From NCBI GenBank assembly GCA_019137195.1, contig JAGVSR010000010.1, forward strand, positions 7,383-71,382: 64,000 bases of DNA, read 5' to 3'. Below the pieces are notes generated by a model that was not told where the DNA came from, made no database searches, and worked only from the letters and a program-made list of their open reading frames with translations. Shown piece after piece: positions 52,669 through 62,173 of this stretch. The DNA comes from Alphaproteobacteria bacterium. Lineage in GTDB: Bacteria > Pseudomonadota > Alphaproteobacteria > Rhizobiales > Hyphomicrobiaceae. The translations under genes were made by a program, and so were the position numbers. Each line of letters opens with the position of its first letter. Within the stretch, counting starts at the first letter, position 1.

Positions 52669-54167
52669 GCGGTCGGGCCTGGACTGGGGTCGCGGTCATC
52701 CAGTTGTGTGCCGGCCTCGCCGCTGAGGCCGCCGGGCGTACGGTCAAGGTCACGCTCGCCCTTTTTAGCGACATTTACGAGCTGACCGACAAGGACGGCC
52801 GCGGCGGCTATGCCCGCATCGCGGCCGCCATCAAGGCCGAGCGGGCCAAGGGCGGTCATATGATCGTGGCCCACGCGGGCGACGCCATCTCGCCGTCGAT
52901 CCATGCCGGCTTCGACGAGGGCGCCCACGTCATCGCGCTCACCAACGAGCTCAAGCCCGACATATTCGTGCCTGGCAACCACGAGTTCGACTACGGGCCC
53001 GACGTGTTCCTGAAGCGGATGGCCGAGGCAAGATTCCCGGTGCTCGCCGCCAACCTTGCGGATGAGCGTGGCGCCGCCATCCCGGGCATCGGATCGACCA
53101 GGATGGTCGAGTTCGACGGCGTGAGGATCGGCCTCGTCGGGCTGACCGCCGACGACGCCGCCGAGAAGTCGAAGCCCGGAACGTTGCAGATTGGTTCCAC
53201 GGTAGAAGCGCTGCGCCGCCTGGCGCCCCAGCTCCGCGCGGAGGGTGCCGATCTCGTGGTCGCCGTCGTCCATGCCAGCCGCCGCGAGGACCTGCGCCTC
53301 TACCTTGCCCACGATGCAGACGTGATCCTGTCGGGCGACGACCACGACCTCGCCGTCCTCTACGACGGCAAGACCGCGTTCGCCGAGGGCTGGTCCGAGG
53401 GTGAGGCGCTGGTCGCCGTCGACCTCGAGATTGCGGCTGGCGAGGAGGAGGGGCGTCGCAGCATCACCTGGCGCCCACGCTTCCGCATCGTCGACACCGC
53501 CGACGTAACGCCCGATCCCGAGATGGCCGGCCTCGTCTCCGGCTACGAGCAGGCCCTCGCCCAGAGGCTCGACGTCGTGCTGGGGCGTACGGAGACGGCC
53601 CTCGACACGTCGAAGGCTCTCGTCCGCGCAACCGAAACCGCCTTCGGCAACCTCGTCGCCGACGTCCTGAGAGAGAGTCTCGGCGCCGACGTTGGCCTCT
53701 TCAACGGCGGCGGCATCCGCGGCAACCGCACCTATCGGGCAGGCACCGAGCTTCGCCGCCGCGACGTGCTCGCCGAGCTTCCCTTCGCCAACAAGGCCGT
53801 CGTGGTGAAGCTCACGGGCGCCGACCTCAAAGCCGCGATCGAGAATGGCCTCACCTTCGCCGGCAAGCCGGCGGGCCGCTTCCCCCACGTCTCGGGCATG
53901 ACGGTCACTGCCCTCAAGGACAAGGTGCCCGGCTCGAAAGTGAAGGAGATCATAATCGGCACCGCCGCCCTCGATCCGGCCCGCGTCTATACGGTCGCAA
54001 CCAACGACTTCGTCGCCTCCGGCAAGGAGGGCTACGACGTGCTCGTCCCGGCCGAGCGCGTGCTCGGCGAGACCGACGCGCCACTCGTCTCGCAGCTGGT
54101 CATGGACTGGATCGCCGCCCGCGGCACCATTGCCCCCAAAGTCGAGGGCCGCATGCGGCTCGAGTGA
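52650..54167 (+). CDS. Periplasmic 5'-nucleotidase / metallophosphatase
   Basis: 505 residues, first of three consecutive GTG codons at 52650, overlapping the SLATT-like gene by 19 bases. Signal-like N-terminus (VAVIQLCAGLAAEA). Metallophosphatase half (about 30-270): LALFSDIYELTDKDGRGGYARI, AGDAISPS, GNHEFDYG, VVHASRRED and ILSGDDHD; the Y of DIY replaces the usual H of DxH, a variant seen in this family. C-terminal substrate domain: LRATETAFGNLVADVL, GLFNGGGIRGNRTY, AELPFANKAVVVKLTGADLKAAIENG and YTVATNDFVASGKEGYDVL. It hydrolyses 5'-nucleotides, nucleotide sugars or cyclic nucleotides, probably in the periplasm. Confidence 0.9.
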   Translation: MVVAWLGGRAWTGVAVIQLCAGLAAEAAGRTVKVTLALFSDIYELTDKDGRGGYARIAAAIKAERAKGGHMIVAHAGDAISPSIHAGFDEGAHVIALTNELKPDIFVPGNHEFDYGPDVFLKRMAEARFPVLAANLADERGAAIPGIGSTRMVEFDGVRIGLVGLTADDAAEKSKPGTLQIGSTVEALRRLAPQLRAEGADLVVAVVHASRREDLRLYLAHDADVILSGDDHDLAVLYDGKTAFAEGWSEGEALVAVDLEIAAGEEEGRRSITWRPRFRIVDTADVTPDPEMAGLVSGYEQALAQRLDVVLGRTETALDTSKALVRATETAFGNLVADVLRESLGADVGLFNGGGIRGNRTYRAGTELRRRDVLAELPFANKAVVVKLTGADLKAAIENGLTFAGKPAGRFPHVSGMTVTALKDKVPGSKVKEIIIGTAALDPARVYTVATNDFVASGKEGYDVLVPAERVLGETDAPLVSQLVMDWIAARGTIAPKVEGRMRLE

Positions 54168-54447
54168 CGGCCTTGCCCACGATGGCCGATGCGGCGGGCC
54201 CTCATACGCTGCCTGGCACAACAGCTCCACGCTTCGGGCCCTGCCAAGCCCCGGAACAGTGAACCCAAAATTAGCCTTGTGCGGCCACACTCCTGCCCCT
54301 TGAGGGGTCCTTAACGGACCAGCGTGCCACCGGAAAAGTGACAGCCGGCTTTCTGGGACGAAGCACGCCGAAACAGGGCGTTGGAGCGTGACGCCCTGCG
54401 AGCGAGGCGGAAGCGCTCCGGGTGTTTTCGCGTAACGGGACCTTTGC

Positions 54448-55560
54448 ATGCACCGCGCACTTCCGGGATCAGTTCTTCTCACGTTCGCCGCGACGGCGAC
54501 CGCCGCGCCGGTCGAGCTCACAGGCGCGGCGCTGAAGGAGATGGTGGCGGGCTCGGTGATTGCCCTCGACGCGCCGCTCGGCAACAAGGTGCCGATGTCC
54601 TTCGGCGCGGATGGCATTGTCTCGGGTCAGGCACCCGGCATGATCGGTACCTTCCTCGGCGCTGCCAAGGACCGCGGCCGTTGGTGGATCGAGCGCGACC
54701 GGCTCTGCATCAAGTGGTTCCGCTGGTTCTCGGGCGAGAGCCGCTGCATGACGATCAGCGCCGACGGCAACCGCATTGCCTGGCGCAGGGACGACGGTGA
54801 CAGCGGCACGGCGACGCTTGTCGAGCGCGCCGGCCCCGCCTCCAAGCCGGCCACCCGCGTCGCGACCGTCGAGACGCAAGCCAAAGCCGTGACGGCTGCG
54901 CCGCCTGCAACGGGCACTGTTGCGCCGGCCGTGAAGTCCGCCGAGTCGAAACCAAAGGCCGTCGCTCCAAAACCCGCGCCGTCGAAGACGGTCCAGGTCC
55001 GCAAACCGGACGAGACCGAGGCGGCCGCCCGATACAGGGCGCCGATTGCACTCTCCGACATGGTGCGACCCTCTCACCCGGCACCGGCCCTCAAAGCCAC
55101 GAGCCAGACCTCTGCGGACTCCGCTCCGGCGCAAGCTCCCGCTGCAGAGGCGGCACTCGCGCCGGCCGGAGCACCGGCCCCGCTGGACCCAGCGGCATTA
55201 CCGCCTGCGTCCAACGGCGAGGCGATGGCGACCGCCGCCGCCCCTCGACAAGCCCAGCAAGCCCCGGTGCGCGTGGCCGCGGTCGAGCCGCCTCAGCCGC
55301 GCAATCCCTACGCGCCGCCGTCGCGCCTTTCGGCTGCCGGTGACGAGCGCGCCATCTTGACGTTCCGAGTCGCGGGTGTGCATCCGCGTGATGTCCTCAA
55401 CGTCCGTGCCGGTCCGTCGGAGTATCATGAGCCCGTCGGCGTGATCCCGCCGTTCGGCCGCGGCGTCGTCATGATCGGCGCTTGCCAGGGCCTCTGGTGC
55501 CCCGTTCGCCATGGTCGCACGACCGGCTGGGTCAATCGCTATTATCTCATGGCGGAGTAG
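54448..55560 (+). CDS. Exported protein with C-terminal SH3b domain
   Basis: 370 residues. A signal-like N-terminus (MHRALPGSVLLTFAATATAA), a first domain of about 100 residues (VELTGAALKEMVAGSVIALDAPLGNKVP and RGRWWIERDRLCIKWFRWFSGESRC) that is DUF995-like in pattern, a long Ala/Pro/Lys/Thr-rich linker (about 125-300) and a C-terminal SH3b domain (ILTFRVAGVHPRDVLNVRAGPS, GVIPPFGRGVVMIGACQGLWCPVRH, GWVNRYYL). SH3b domains bind peptidoglycan peptides. The two cysteines in the SH3b (GACQGLWCPV) may form a disulfide. Convergent with the ornithine cyclodeaminase gene (20 bases apart). Confidence 0.85.
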   Translation: MHRALPGSVLLTFAATATAAPVELTGAALKEMVAGSVIALDAPLGNKVPMSFGADGIVSGQAPGMIGTFLGAAKDRGRWWIERDRLCIKWFRWFSGESRCMTISADGNRIAWRRDDGDSGTATLVERAGPASKPATRVATVETQAKAVTAAPPATGTVAPAVKSAESKPKAVAPKPAPSKTVQVRKPDETEAAARYRAPIALSDMVRPSHPAPALKATSQTSADSAPAQAPAAEAALAPAGAPAPLDPAALPPASNGEAMATAAAPRQAQQAPVRVAAVEPPQPRNPYAPPSRLSAAGDERAILTFRVAGVHPRDVLNVRAGPSEYHEPVGVIPPFGRGVVMIGACQGLWCPVRHGRTTGWVNRYYLMAE

Positions 55561-55580
55561 CCCGCGCAGTTCGATCGGGC

Positions 55581-56516
55581 TCAGATTATGCCGAGCCGCT
55601 CGATAACGGCCTCGGCCGTCATCAGGTCGAGGTGCGCACCACCCGCGTTCTTGAACACGGTGATGTCATCGGCCGACCGCCGTCCGGCAACGGTTCCCGC
55701 TACGAGGTCGTAGAGATCGCCCACCACGTCAGCTTCGCGGAGCGCGCCAGACCGGATCGGCGCCAGGATGTCGCCGACACCGGCGAACGCGGTCTCGCGA
55801 CGGTCGACGAACACGCGTCCCCGCCGCATCGCCTCGTCGTCCGCCTCGCGTGTCGCTGCCGAGTAGCCGCCGACGAGATCGACGTGCTGGCCTGGCCGAA
55901 GAAGCCCGCCTTCGATCAGCGGCACCTGCGAGCGCGTTGCCGATGAGACGACATCGGCACGCGCGATCCCCGTAGCGAGATCATCGATCGCCTCGGCGGT
56001 GAAGCCGTCTCCGGCGAGCCTGGTCGCGAGGGCCGCCGCCCGCTGGCGCGTCCTGTTCCAGACCAGGATGCGTGTGATCGTCGGCCGCGCGGTTGTGTGC
56101 GCGCGGACGAGCCAATGCGACATGGCCCCGGCTCCAATCACCAACAGCGTCCTCGGCTCGGGCGACGCGAGGTAGCGCGCGCCGAGTGCCGAGTCCGCGG
56201 CTGTCCGCCACCAGGTGACCTCGGTCCCGTCCATGGTTGCGAGCGGTCGCCCATCCCGCCCGTCGAACATGACGAGCACCGCCTGCACGGCAGGACAGGT
56301 GCCGTGCTCCAGATTTGCGGGAAAGCTGGTGATGAGCTTGCTTGCCATGAAGCGGCCGGCGTCGACGGCATGGCGCACGAAATAGCGCGCGTCCTCACTC
56401 CCCATGTGCGCGTCCGCGACCTCGATCTTCGATCGCCGGTGCGCCGCCTCGATGGCCGCGACGAGGAGCGGCAGCGTCAGCACGCTTCGGATGGTTTCCG
56501 CATCGATGAAGCGCAT
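55581..56516 (-). CDS. Ornithine cyclodeaminase / mu-crystallin family protein
   Basis: 311 residues from ATG 56516 (MRFIDAETIRSVLTLPLLVA). The NAD-binding Rossmann is clear: RTLLVIGAGAMSHWLVRAHTTAR (GAGAMS), with N-terminal SKLITSFPANLEHGTCP-like active-site loop and the catalytic Asp region DLVGGYSAATREADDEAMRRG. Members convert ornithine to proline, or act as L-alanine/ketimine reductases; the family name does not fix the substrate. No amino-acid transport or catabolic operon adjoins it. Confidence 0.92.
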   Translation of the reverse strand: MRFIDAETIRSVLTLPLLVAAIEAAHRRSKIEVADAHMGSEDARYFVRHAVDAGRFMASKLITSFPANLEHGTCPAVQAVLVMFDGRDGRPLATMDGTEVTWWRTAADSALGARYLASPEPRTLLVIGAGAMSHWLVRAHTTARPTITRILVWNRTRQRAAALATRLAGDGFTAEAIDDLATGIARADVVSSATRSQVPLIEGGLLRPGQHVDLVGGYSAATREADDEAMRRGRVFVDRRETAFAGVGDILAPIRSGALREADVVGDLYDLVAGTVAGRRSADDITVFKNAGGAHLDLMTAEAVIERLGII

Positions 56517-56639
56517 GGGTGGTCTCGGTCTGTGGCTGTGGTCGGCGAAATTGTTCGACGTCAACGAGCCTCTCACCCTGGCCCTTTCCCCTGGGCGTGA
56601 CGGTCCGGGTGACGGGGCTTCCCGGGGCGAGCGTCGCCG

Positions 56640-59600
56640 TCACCCCGCCTCGCGGTAGCTCTGCGCCGTTTCGAGATCGACGGAGACGAGCTGCGACACG
56701 CCCTTCTCGGCCATGGTGACGCCGAACAGGCGGTTCATGCGCGTCATGGTCATGGGGTGGTGGGTGATGACGAGGAAGCGCGTCGCCGTCTCCTCGGCCA
56801 TCTTCTCCATCAGCGTGCAGTAGCGGTCGACGTTGCTGTCGTCGAGCGGCGCGTCGACCTCGTCGAGGACGCAGATTGGCGACGGGTTGGTCAGGAACAC
56901 CGCGAAGATGAGGCTCATGGCGGTCAGCGTCTGCTCTCCGCCCGAAAGCAATGACAGCGTTGCCGGCTTCTTGCCGGGTGGCTTGGCGATGATCTCGAGC
57001 CCGCCTTCCAGCGGGTCCTCGCCCTCGATCATCTCGAGCCGCGCCTCGCCGCCGCCGAACAGCGTTGTGAAGAGGCGCTGGAAATGGCCGTTGACGGTGT
57101 GGAACGCCTCGTCGAGCCGCTTTTTGCCCTCACGGTTCAACTGTCCGATGGCGCCACGCAGCTTGGCCACCGCCTGCTCGACATCGGCTCGTTCGGTCTC
57201 CATGCCCGTGTACTGGGCCTGAAGTACGGTCAGCTCCTCGTCGGCGTCGAGATTGACGCCGCCAAGGCGCTCGCGGTCGGCCTTGAGCTTCGTGAGCTGC
57301 CGGTCGACCTCGGCGAGGGGCGGAAGCGGCTTGCTGTCAGGATGTTCGGCGAGCTTGAGGCAGCTCTCGGGCGCTACTTCGAACGTCTCGCGGATGCGCC
57401 GCGCCTCGTCCTGGCGCCTCGTTCGCGCCGCCTCGAGCCGCGCCTCGATCCGCGCCTTCCCTTCGCGCTCGGCCGAGACCTGGCTCTGCGCCGCCCGCAA
57501 CGCTTGAACGGCAGCGCGCGCGGCATTGTCGGCTGCCGCCAGGGCGTCGGCAGCGGCTTGCCGCTCGCGCGTCGCGCGTTCGAGCTCGTTCATAAGCGCC
57601 TGCCGGCGCTTCTCGATCTCGGCCGGCAGATCCGCCATGGCCTCGAGCTCGGCTGCCGTCTCGGCGTGGCGTGCGTGGAGTGCCTGGATCTGCTCCGCGG
57701 CGCCGGCAATCCGAGCCGTCCAACGCTCGCGCTCCTGTCCTGCCGCCTTGAGGCGCTCGCGCCGCGCGTGCCGCTCGCGCTCGAGAGCCGCGAGCCGCGC
57801 CCTGTGCTCGGTGACGGCATTGCGAAGCCCCGATGTTTCCGACTGGGCGGAGGCGAGCCGCGGCTCGGGATCGTCCATCTCGTCGAGCAGAGTGAGCGCC
57901 GTCTCGACCTCGCTGTTGCGCTCGTGCGCGTCCAGGAGATCGGCGTCGAGCCGGACCTTCGTTTCCGCCAGCGCATGGAGCCGCGATTCCGTCTCCCGCG
58001 CCTGACGCTCGATGACGGCCAGCGCGTCGCGTGCTGCCGCGAGCTTTGACTGCGCGTCGCGCCACGCCTGGCGCTGGGTCCGCTCCTCAATCTCGGCCGC
58101 AGCCAGCGCGTCTGCTGCCTGCTCTTCCGCGTCGGCGTAGAGATCCGCGCTTTCGGCAAGCTCCGTCGCCCGCCGCTCGATGTCGCGCAGCCTGTTCAGG
58201 CCCGCGAGGCGCTGGGCCGCGGGAGTGATGCCGTGCGCGGCGGCGACGAAGCCGTCCCACCGCCACAGATCGCCGTCCTTGGATACGAGGCGCTGGCCCG
58301 GCTTCAGGAGCGGCTGCAGGCGCGCGCCGTCCTCGCGATTGACGACACCGATCTGCCTGAGGCGCCGCGCCAGCTCCTTCGGCGCTTCGACGTAGCGGCT
58401 CAAGGGCTCGATCTCGCCCGGCAGCACCGGGTCTGTGGAGCCGACCTCGATGAGCCGCCAATGCACCGGAGCGTCGGCGCCGACGGGGGCCGCGAGATCG
58501 TCGCCGAGCGCCGCGCCGAGCGCCGCCTCGTACCCGGTCGCCACATCGAGCGCGTCCACGATCGGCGGCAGATTGTCCTCGCGCACGGGCACGAGCAGCT
58601 TCGCCAGCGTCTCGCGTTCGGTCGCGATCGATCCCGCCTCGAGCTTGGCGGCGTGTGCCTCCTCCCGCTTCGCTTTGGAGACGAGAGACAGCTCGGCGAC
58701 CCGCTCCTCGGCGGCAAGCATTCGCGCTTCGATCTCCGAAAGCTCGGCCGCGACGCGGTCCTGCTCGGCGGTCAGCTCCGACAGCTTGATGGCATCGGGT
58801 GCGCGCCGCGTCACCTCGCGTGTCTGCTCGGCGAGTGCCATGATCTGACGCCCGATCTTCGCGATCGTTTCTTGCCGCTCCGTGGCGGCCTGCTCGAGGC
58901 TTCTCCGCTTGGCCCGCATCTCGGCAGCTTCTGCGTTAAGACGCGCAAGCGTGTCCTCTGCGCCGGCGAGCGAAGCGGTCGCGTCCTCAAGCGCCTCGCG
59001 CGCCGTCTCCTCGGCGATGTCGGCCCCGTCCTCGGCCTCGGTCAGCGTCAGGATCTCAGCGTCCAGGCTTGTGATGAGCTCGCGCGCTTCCGCCACGAGA
59101 CGCTCCTCGCGAGCGATGTCGCCCTCGAGGTGGAGGGCGCGCGCCTTGAGCTCCTGCTCGCGCCGGGCGAGCCGCTCGGCTTCGCGCTCGAATGACACCT
59201 GCTCGATCGAGAGCCGGCCGAGCGCCGCTCCCTTCACCGCCTCAGCCTCGCGAAGCGGCGGCAGCGCTTCGGCGCGCTCGGCTTCCTCGCGCAACGCCTT
59301 GCTCTCCGCTTCCGTCACAGCCGCGAGCCGTGACAGTGCGTCGGTGAGCCCCGCCTCCTCGGCCCCGACGTGCTCCTCCGCCTCGCGCCAAGACTGGTAG
59401 AGGACGAGAGCCTCCTGTTTCCTGATCTCGGCCGACAGCTCCTTGTATCGGCGCGCCTGGCGCGCTTGGCGCTTGAGACTCTCGATCTGGCTCGCGAGCC
59501 CGCCCATGATGTCGCCGAGACGCACGAGATTCGCTTCTGCCGCCTTGAGCCGGAGCTCCGCCTCGTGTCGCCGGCTGTGGAGGCCCGCGATGCCGGCAGC

Positions 59601-60098
59601 ATCCTCGAGAATGCGGCGGCGCTGCTCGGGCTTGGCATTGACGACTTCCGAGATTTGTCCCTGGCGCACGAGCGCAGGCGAGCGAGCGCCGGTTGCGGCG
59701 TCCTCGAACAGGATCTTGACGTCGCGGGCCCGCACGTCCTGGCCGTTGATGCGATAGGCGGAGCCTGCCTCGCGCTCGATGCGTCGTGTGATCTCGATGG
59801 TCTCGTGGCCGTTGTACTCGGCCGGCGCTTGGCGCTCCCGGTTGTCGAGGAAGATCGTCACTTCCGCCGTGTTGCGGGATGGCCGGTGTGCGGTGCCCGA
59901 GAAAATGACGTCGTCCATGGACGCGGCGCGCATCGACTTGTGCGAGGTCTCGCCCATGACCCAGCGGAGCGCCTCGAGCAGGTTCGACTTGCCGCACCCG
60001 TTGGGGCCGACCACGCCGGTAAGCCCCGGCTCGATCAAAAGATCGGTCGGCTCCACGAAGGACTTGAATCCCAGAAGGCGCAGGCGGTTGATTTTCAT
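56640..60098 (-). CDS. smc: Chromosome segregation SMC ATPase
   Basis: 1152 residues from ATG 60098 (MKINRLRLLGFKSFVEPTDL). N-terminal ATPase half with Walker A GPNGCGKSN (32-40), Q-loop area RWVMGE, a long coiled coil, a hinge domain around 500-660 (LPPIVDALDVATGYEAALGAALGDDLAAPVG and HGITPAAQR), a second coiled coil, and the C-terminal half with ABC signature LLSGGEQTLTAMS and Walker B CVLDEVDAPLDDSN. SMC with ScpA/ScpB compacts and segregates the chromosome. scpA and scpB are not adjacent. The Arg/Ala-rich coiled coil produces long open frames on the other strand, which are not genes. Confidence 0.97.
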   Translation of the reverse strand: MKINRLRLLGFKSFVEPTDLLIEPGLTGVVGPNGCGKSNLLEALRWVMGETSHKSMRAASMDDVIFSGTAHRPSRNTAEVTIFLDNRERQAPAEYNGHETIEITRRIEREAGSAYRINGQDVRARDVKILFEDAATGARSPALVRQGQISEVVNAKPEQRRRILEDAAGIAGLHSRRHEAELRLKAAEANLVRLGDIMGGLASQIESLKRQARQARRYKELSAEIRKQEALVLYQSWREAEEHVGAEEAGLTDALSRLAAVTEAESKALREEAERAEALPPLREAEAVKGAALGRLSIEQVSFEREAERLARREQELKARALHLEGDIAREERLVAEARELITSLDAEILTLTEAEDGADIAEETAREALEDATASLAGAEDTLARLNAEAAEMRAKRRSLEQAATERQETIAKIGRQIMALAEQTREVTRRAPDAIKLSELTAEQDRVAAELSEIEARMLAAEERVAELSLVSKAKREEAHAAKLEAGSIATERETLAKLLVPVREDNLPPIVDALDVATGYEAALGAALGDDLAAPVGADAPVHWRLIEVGSTDPVLPGEIEPLSRYVEAPKELARRLRQIGVVNREDGARLQPLLKPGQRLVSKDGDLWRWDGFVAAAHGITPAAQRLAGLNRLRDIERRATELAESADLYADAEEQAADALAAAEIEERTQRQAWRDAQSKLAAARDALAVIERQARETESRLHALAETKVRLDADLLDAHERNSEVETALTLLDEMDDPEPRLASAQSETSGLRNAVTEHRARLAALERERHARRERLKAAGQERERWTARIAGAAEQIQALHARHAETAAELEAMADLPAEIEKRRQALMNELERATRERQAAADALAAADNAARAAVQALRAAQSQVSAEREGKARIEARLEAARTRRQDEARRIRETFEVAPESCLKLAEHPDSKPLPPLAEVDRQLTKLKADRERLGGVNLDADEELTVLQAQYTGMETERADVEQAVAKLRGAIGQLNREGKKRLDEAFHTVNGHFQRLFTTLFGGGEARLEMIEGEDPLEGGLEIIAKPPGKKPATLSLLSGGEQTLTAMSLIFAVFLTNPSPICVLDEVDAPLDDSNVDRYCTLMEKMAEETATRFLVITHHPMTMTRMNRLFGVTMAEKGVSQLVSVDLETAQSYREAG

Positions 60099-60510
60099 GC
60101 CAGCTCGATAGGTAGGGCGTCGCCCGGCGAGACGACGGGGTCGGCCCCTCGGGGCCACGCTCGCCGCCATGCTTGTACAACGTCAGCAGGCGAAAGTGTG
60201 ATCCGATTCCGCACGCCGAGGCAAAGTGCCAAGCCCCGTTGTTCACTGGGAAATTCGGCCGGAGCCTGCTCTGGGCCGCGACCCAGAGGCAGCTCGACGG
60301 CCTGATCTCCCCTCGCGGGCGAGGAGCAGGGTCGGGGAACCCCAGACGTCCGCCTCAGGCATTCCCCATCGTCTCGCCCCGCCCCGCAGCAGGAGAGGGA
60401 GAGGCCGGTGGTCGCGCCGACGCCTGTGCCAAGGGGCCGGCGTGGCTAAACCTGCCTTAACAGGAGCTGGGGCACACTCGGGCATGCAACTTCTGCGGGA
60501 TCCGGGCCCT
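60099..60510. other. Divergent intergenic region smc / TIGR03808
   Basis: About 410 bases. It presumably holds the promoters of both genes. A short palindrome CCTCGC-GG-GCGAGG at 60310-60323 is visible; no gene or terminator with U-run seen. Confidence 0.4.
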
Positions 60511-61878
60511 ATGACCTTTGACCGCCGCCTACTTCTGACCGCCGGCCTCGGCGTCACGGCCTCCGCCGCCGCGGCGCTTGCAGCCGGGCGCAAGGGAGCC
60601 GAGGCTCCGCCACCCGCCGACCGGCGCAAGGCGATGGCGCCCGTCGGCCTCGCACCGGACGATCCGCGCGACCAGTCGCTCGCTCTCCAGGCCGCCATCG
60701 ACGAAGCTGCGAGCCGTGCCGTGCCGCTCGTGCTCCCGGCTGGCACCATCCGCGCGTCCGCCATCGTGCTCCGTCCTGGCACGCGCCTGGTCGGCGCCCA
60801 CGGTGCAACCACGCTCGCCTACGCCGGCGGGCCTTCGTTCCTTACCGCAGAGGGCGCCAAGGGCCTCACGATCGAGGATCTCACGATCGACGGCGGCTCC
60901 CTCGCGCTCGATCCTGAGGCAGCCGAAGCCGTGCTCTCGCTCGACGACTGCACGGCGCTTGCGATCCGCAACGTCACGGTAACGAGAAGCCTGCTTGACG
61001 GCATCAGGCTGACGCGCTGCGCGGGCGTCGTCACCGGCTGCTCGATCTCCATGGTTTCTCAGGCCGCCATCGCCTCGACCGATGCCCAAGGCCTGGACAT
61101 TGTCGCCAACCGCGTCGCCCACTGCGGCAACAACGGCATCCTAGTCTGGCGTGAAACCCCGGGCGACGACGGCACGATCGTTTCGGGCAATCGTATCGAG
61201 CACATCGCGGCGCGCGCCGGAGGTTCAGGAGAGTACGGCAACGGCATCAACGTCTGGAAGGCCGGCGGTGTGCTCGTCACCGGCAATCGCATCCTGGACT
61301 GTGCCTTTACTGCTGTGCGCGGCAACTCCGCATCCAACATCGCGATCGTCGCCAACAGCTGCCAGCGCCTGGGCGAGGTCGCGCTCTATGCCGAGTTCGC
61401 ATTCGAGGGTGCGGTCATCTCGTCCAACCTCGTCGAGGACGCGGCCTCCGGTATCGAGGTCACGAACTTCAACGAGGGTGGCCGGCTCGCCGTCGTCGAG
61501 GGAAACCTCATCCGCCGCTTGAAGCGGCGCGAGTGGGAGGCCGAGGACAAGCGCGGCGACGGCATTGGCGTCGAGGCCGACAGCGTCGTCGTCGGCAATG
61601 TCATCGAGGACGCGCCGAATGCCGGCATCGTCGTTGGCTGGGGCGAGTTCATGCGCAATTGTCAGGTTGCGCAGAACTTCGTTCGCAACGCGCGCTACGG
61701 CATTCTCGTCTCGTCGCATGCCAGCGCTGGCGCCTGCCTCGTGTCGTCCAACATGTTCGCTGGCGTCAAGGACGGCGCCGTCCGCCTCATGGACCGTGGC
61801 ACGGCCCTGGGACCCGACCTCGCCCTCGCTCCTCCCGCCGCCGGCCGCGTGTCGGTCACCGGCAACGTGGTGTCGTAG
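60511..61878 (+). CDS. Tat-exported right-handed beta-helix protein (TIGR03808 type)
   Basis: 455 residues from ATG 60511; a second in-frame ATG at 60484 would add nine residues. N-terminal Tat-type signal with twin arginine (MTFDRRLLLTAGLGVTASAAAALAAG). A pectate-lyase-like repeat follows: ALQAAIDEAASRAVPLVLPAG, then successive NRV..N-type rungs such as GLDIVANRVAHCGNNGILVW, GTIVSGNRIEHIAARAGGSG, GVLVTGNRILDCAFTAVRGN and GAVISSNLVEDAASGIEVT. This matches TIGR03808, a Tat-translocated repeat family of alphaproteobacteria whose function is unknown. Folded export fits a protein needing cofactor or folding in the cytosol. Confidence 0.9.
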   Translation: MTFDRRLLLTAGLGVTASAAAALAAGRKGAEAPPPADRRKAMAPVGLAPDDPRDQSLALQAAIDEAASRAVPLVLPAGTIRASAIVLRPGTRLVGAHGATTLAYAGGPSFLTAEGAKGLTIEDLTIDGGSLALDPEAAEAVLSLDDCTALAIRNVTVTRSLLDGIRLTRCAGVVTGCSISMVSQAAIASTDAQGLDIVANRVAHCGNNGILVWRETPGDDGTIVSGNRIEHIAARAGGSGEYGNGINVWKAGGVLVTGNRILDCAFTAVRGNSASNIAIVANSCQRLGEVALYAEFAFEGAVISSNLVEDAASGIEVTNFNEGGRLAVVEGNLIRRLKRREWEAEDKRGDGIGVEADSVVVGNVIEDAPNAGIVVGWGEFMRNCQVAQNFVRNARYGILVSSHASAGACLVSSNMFAGVKDGAVRLMDRGTALGPDLALAPPAAGRVSVTGNVVS

Positions 61879-62173
61879 CGAGGTCTATCAATTCTTATCT
61901 GTCGTCCCGTGCGCGCCGCTGCGGTCTTCGCCGTGAGCAGGAGGCACGCCATCGTGCGCGCACCTTGCGCACAATATGAGGAGATCCCGCGCCGGAGCCG
62001 CAGACCATTGTGGTGTCGCGGCACGAGCGGAACGAGGGGTTCTGAGGATGCACGCCCGTTGGCTGCGCGTATAGGCAATCGCCGGCAAGAATTTTTGCCC
62101 TCGTCTCGTGAATGCCGCGCCGCTATACGAAAGCCCTTGTATCGTTCTCCCGGCGGCATAGGGCGATGAGGGC

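Noticed and set aside
52665-54617. Long minus-strand frame opposite the 5'-nucleotidase
   Set aside because: No ribosome binding site or domain; the plus-strand protein is a full-length nucleotidase.
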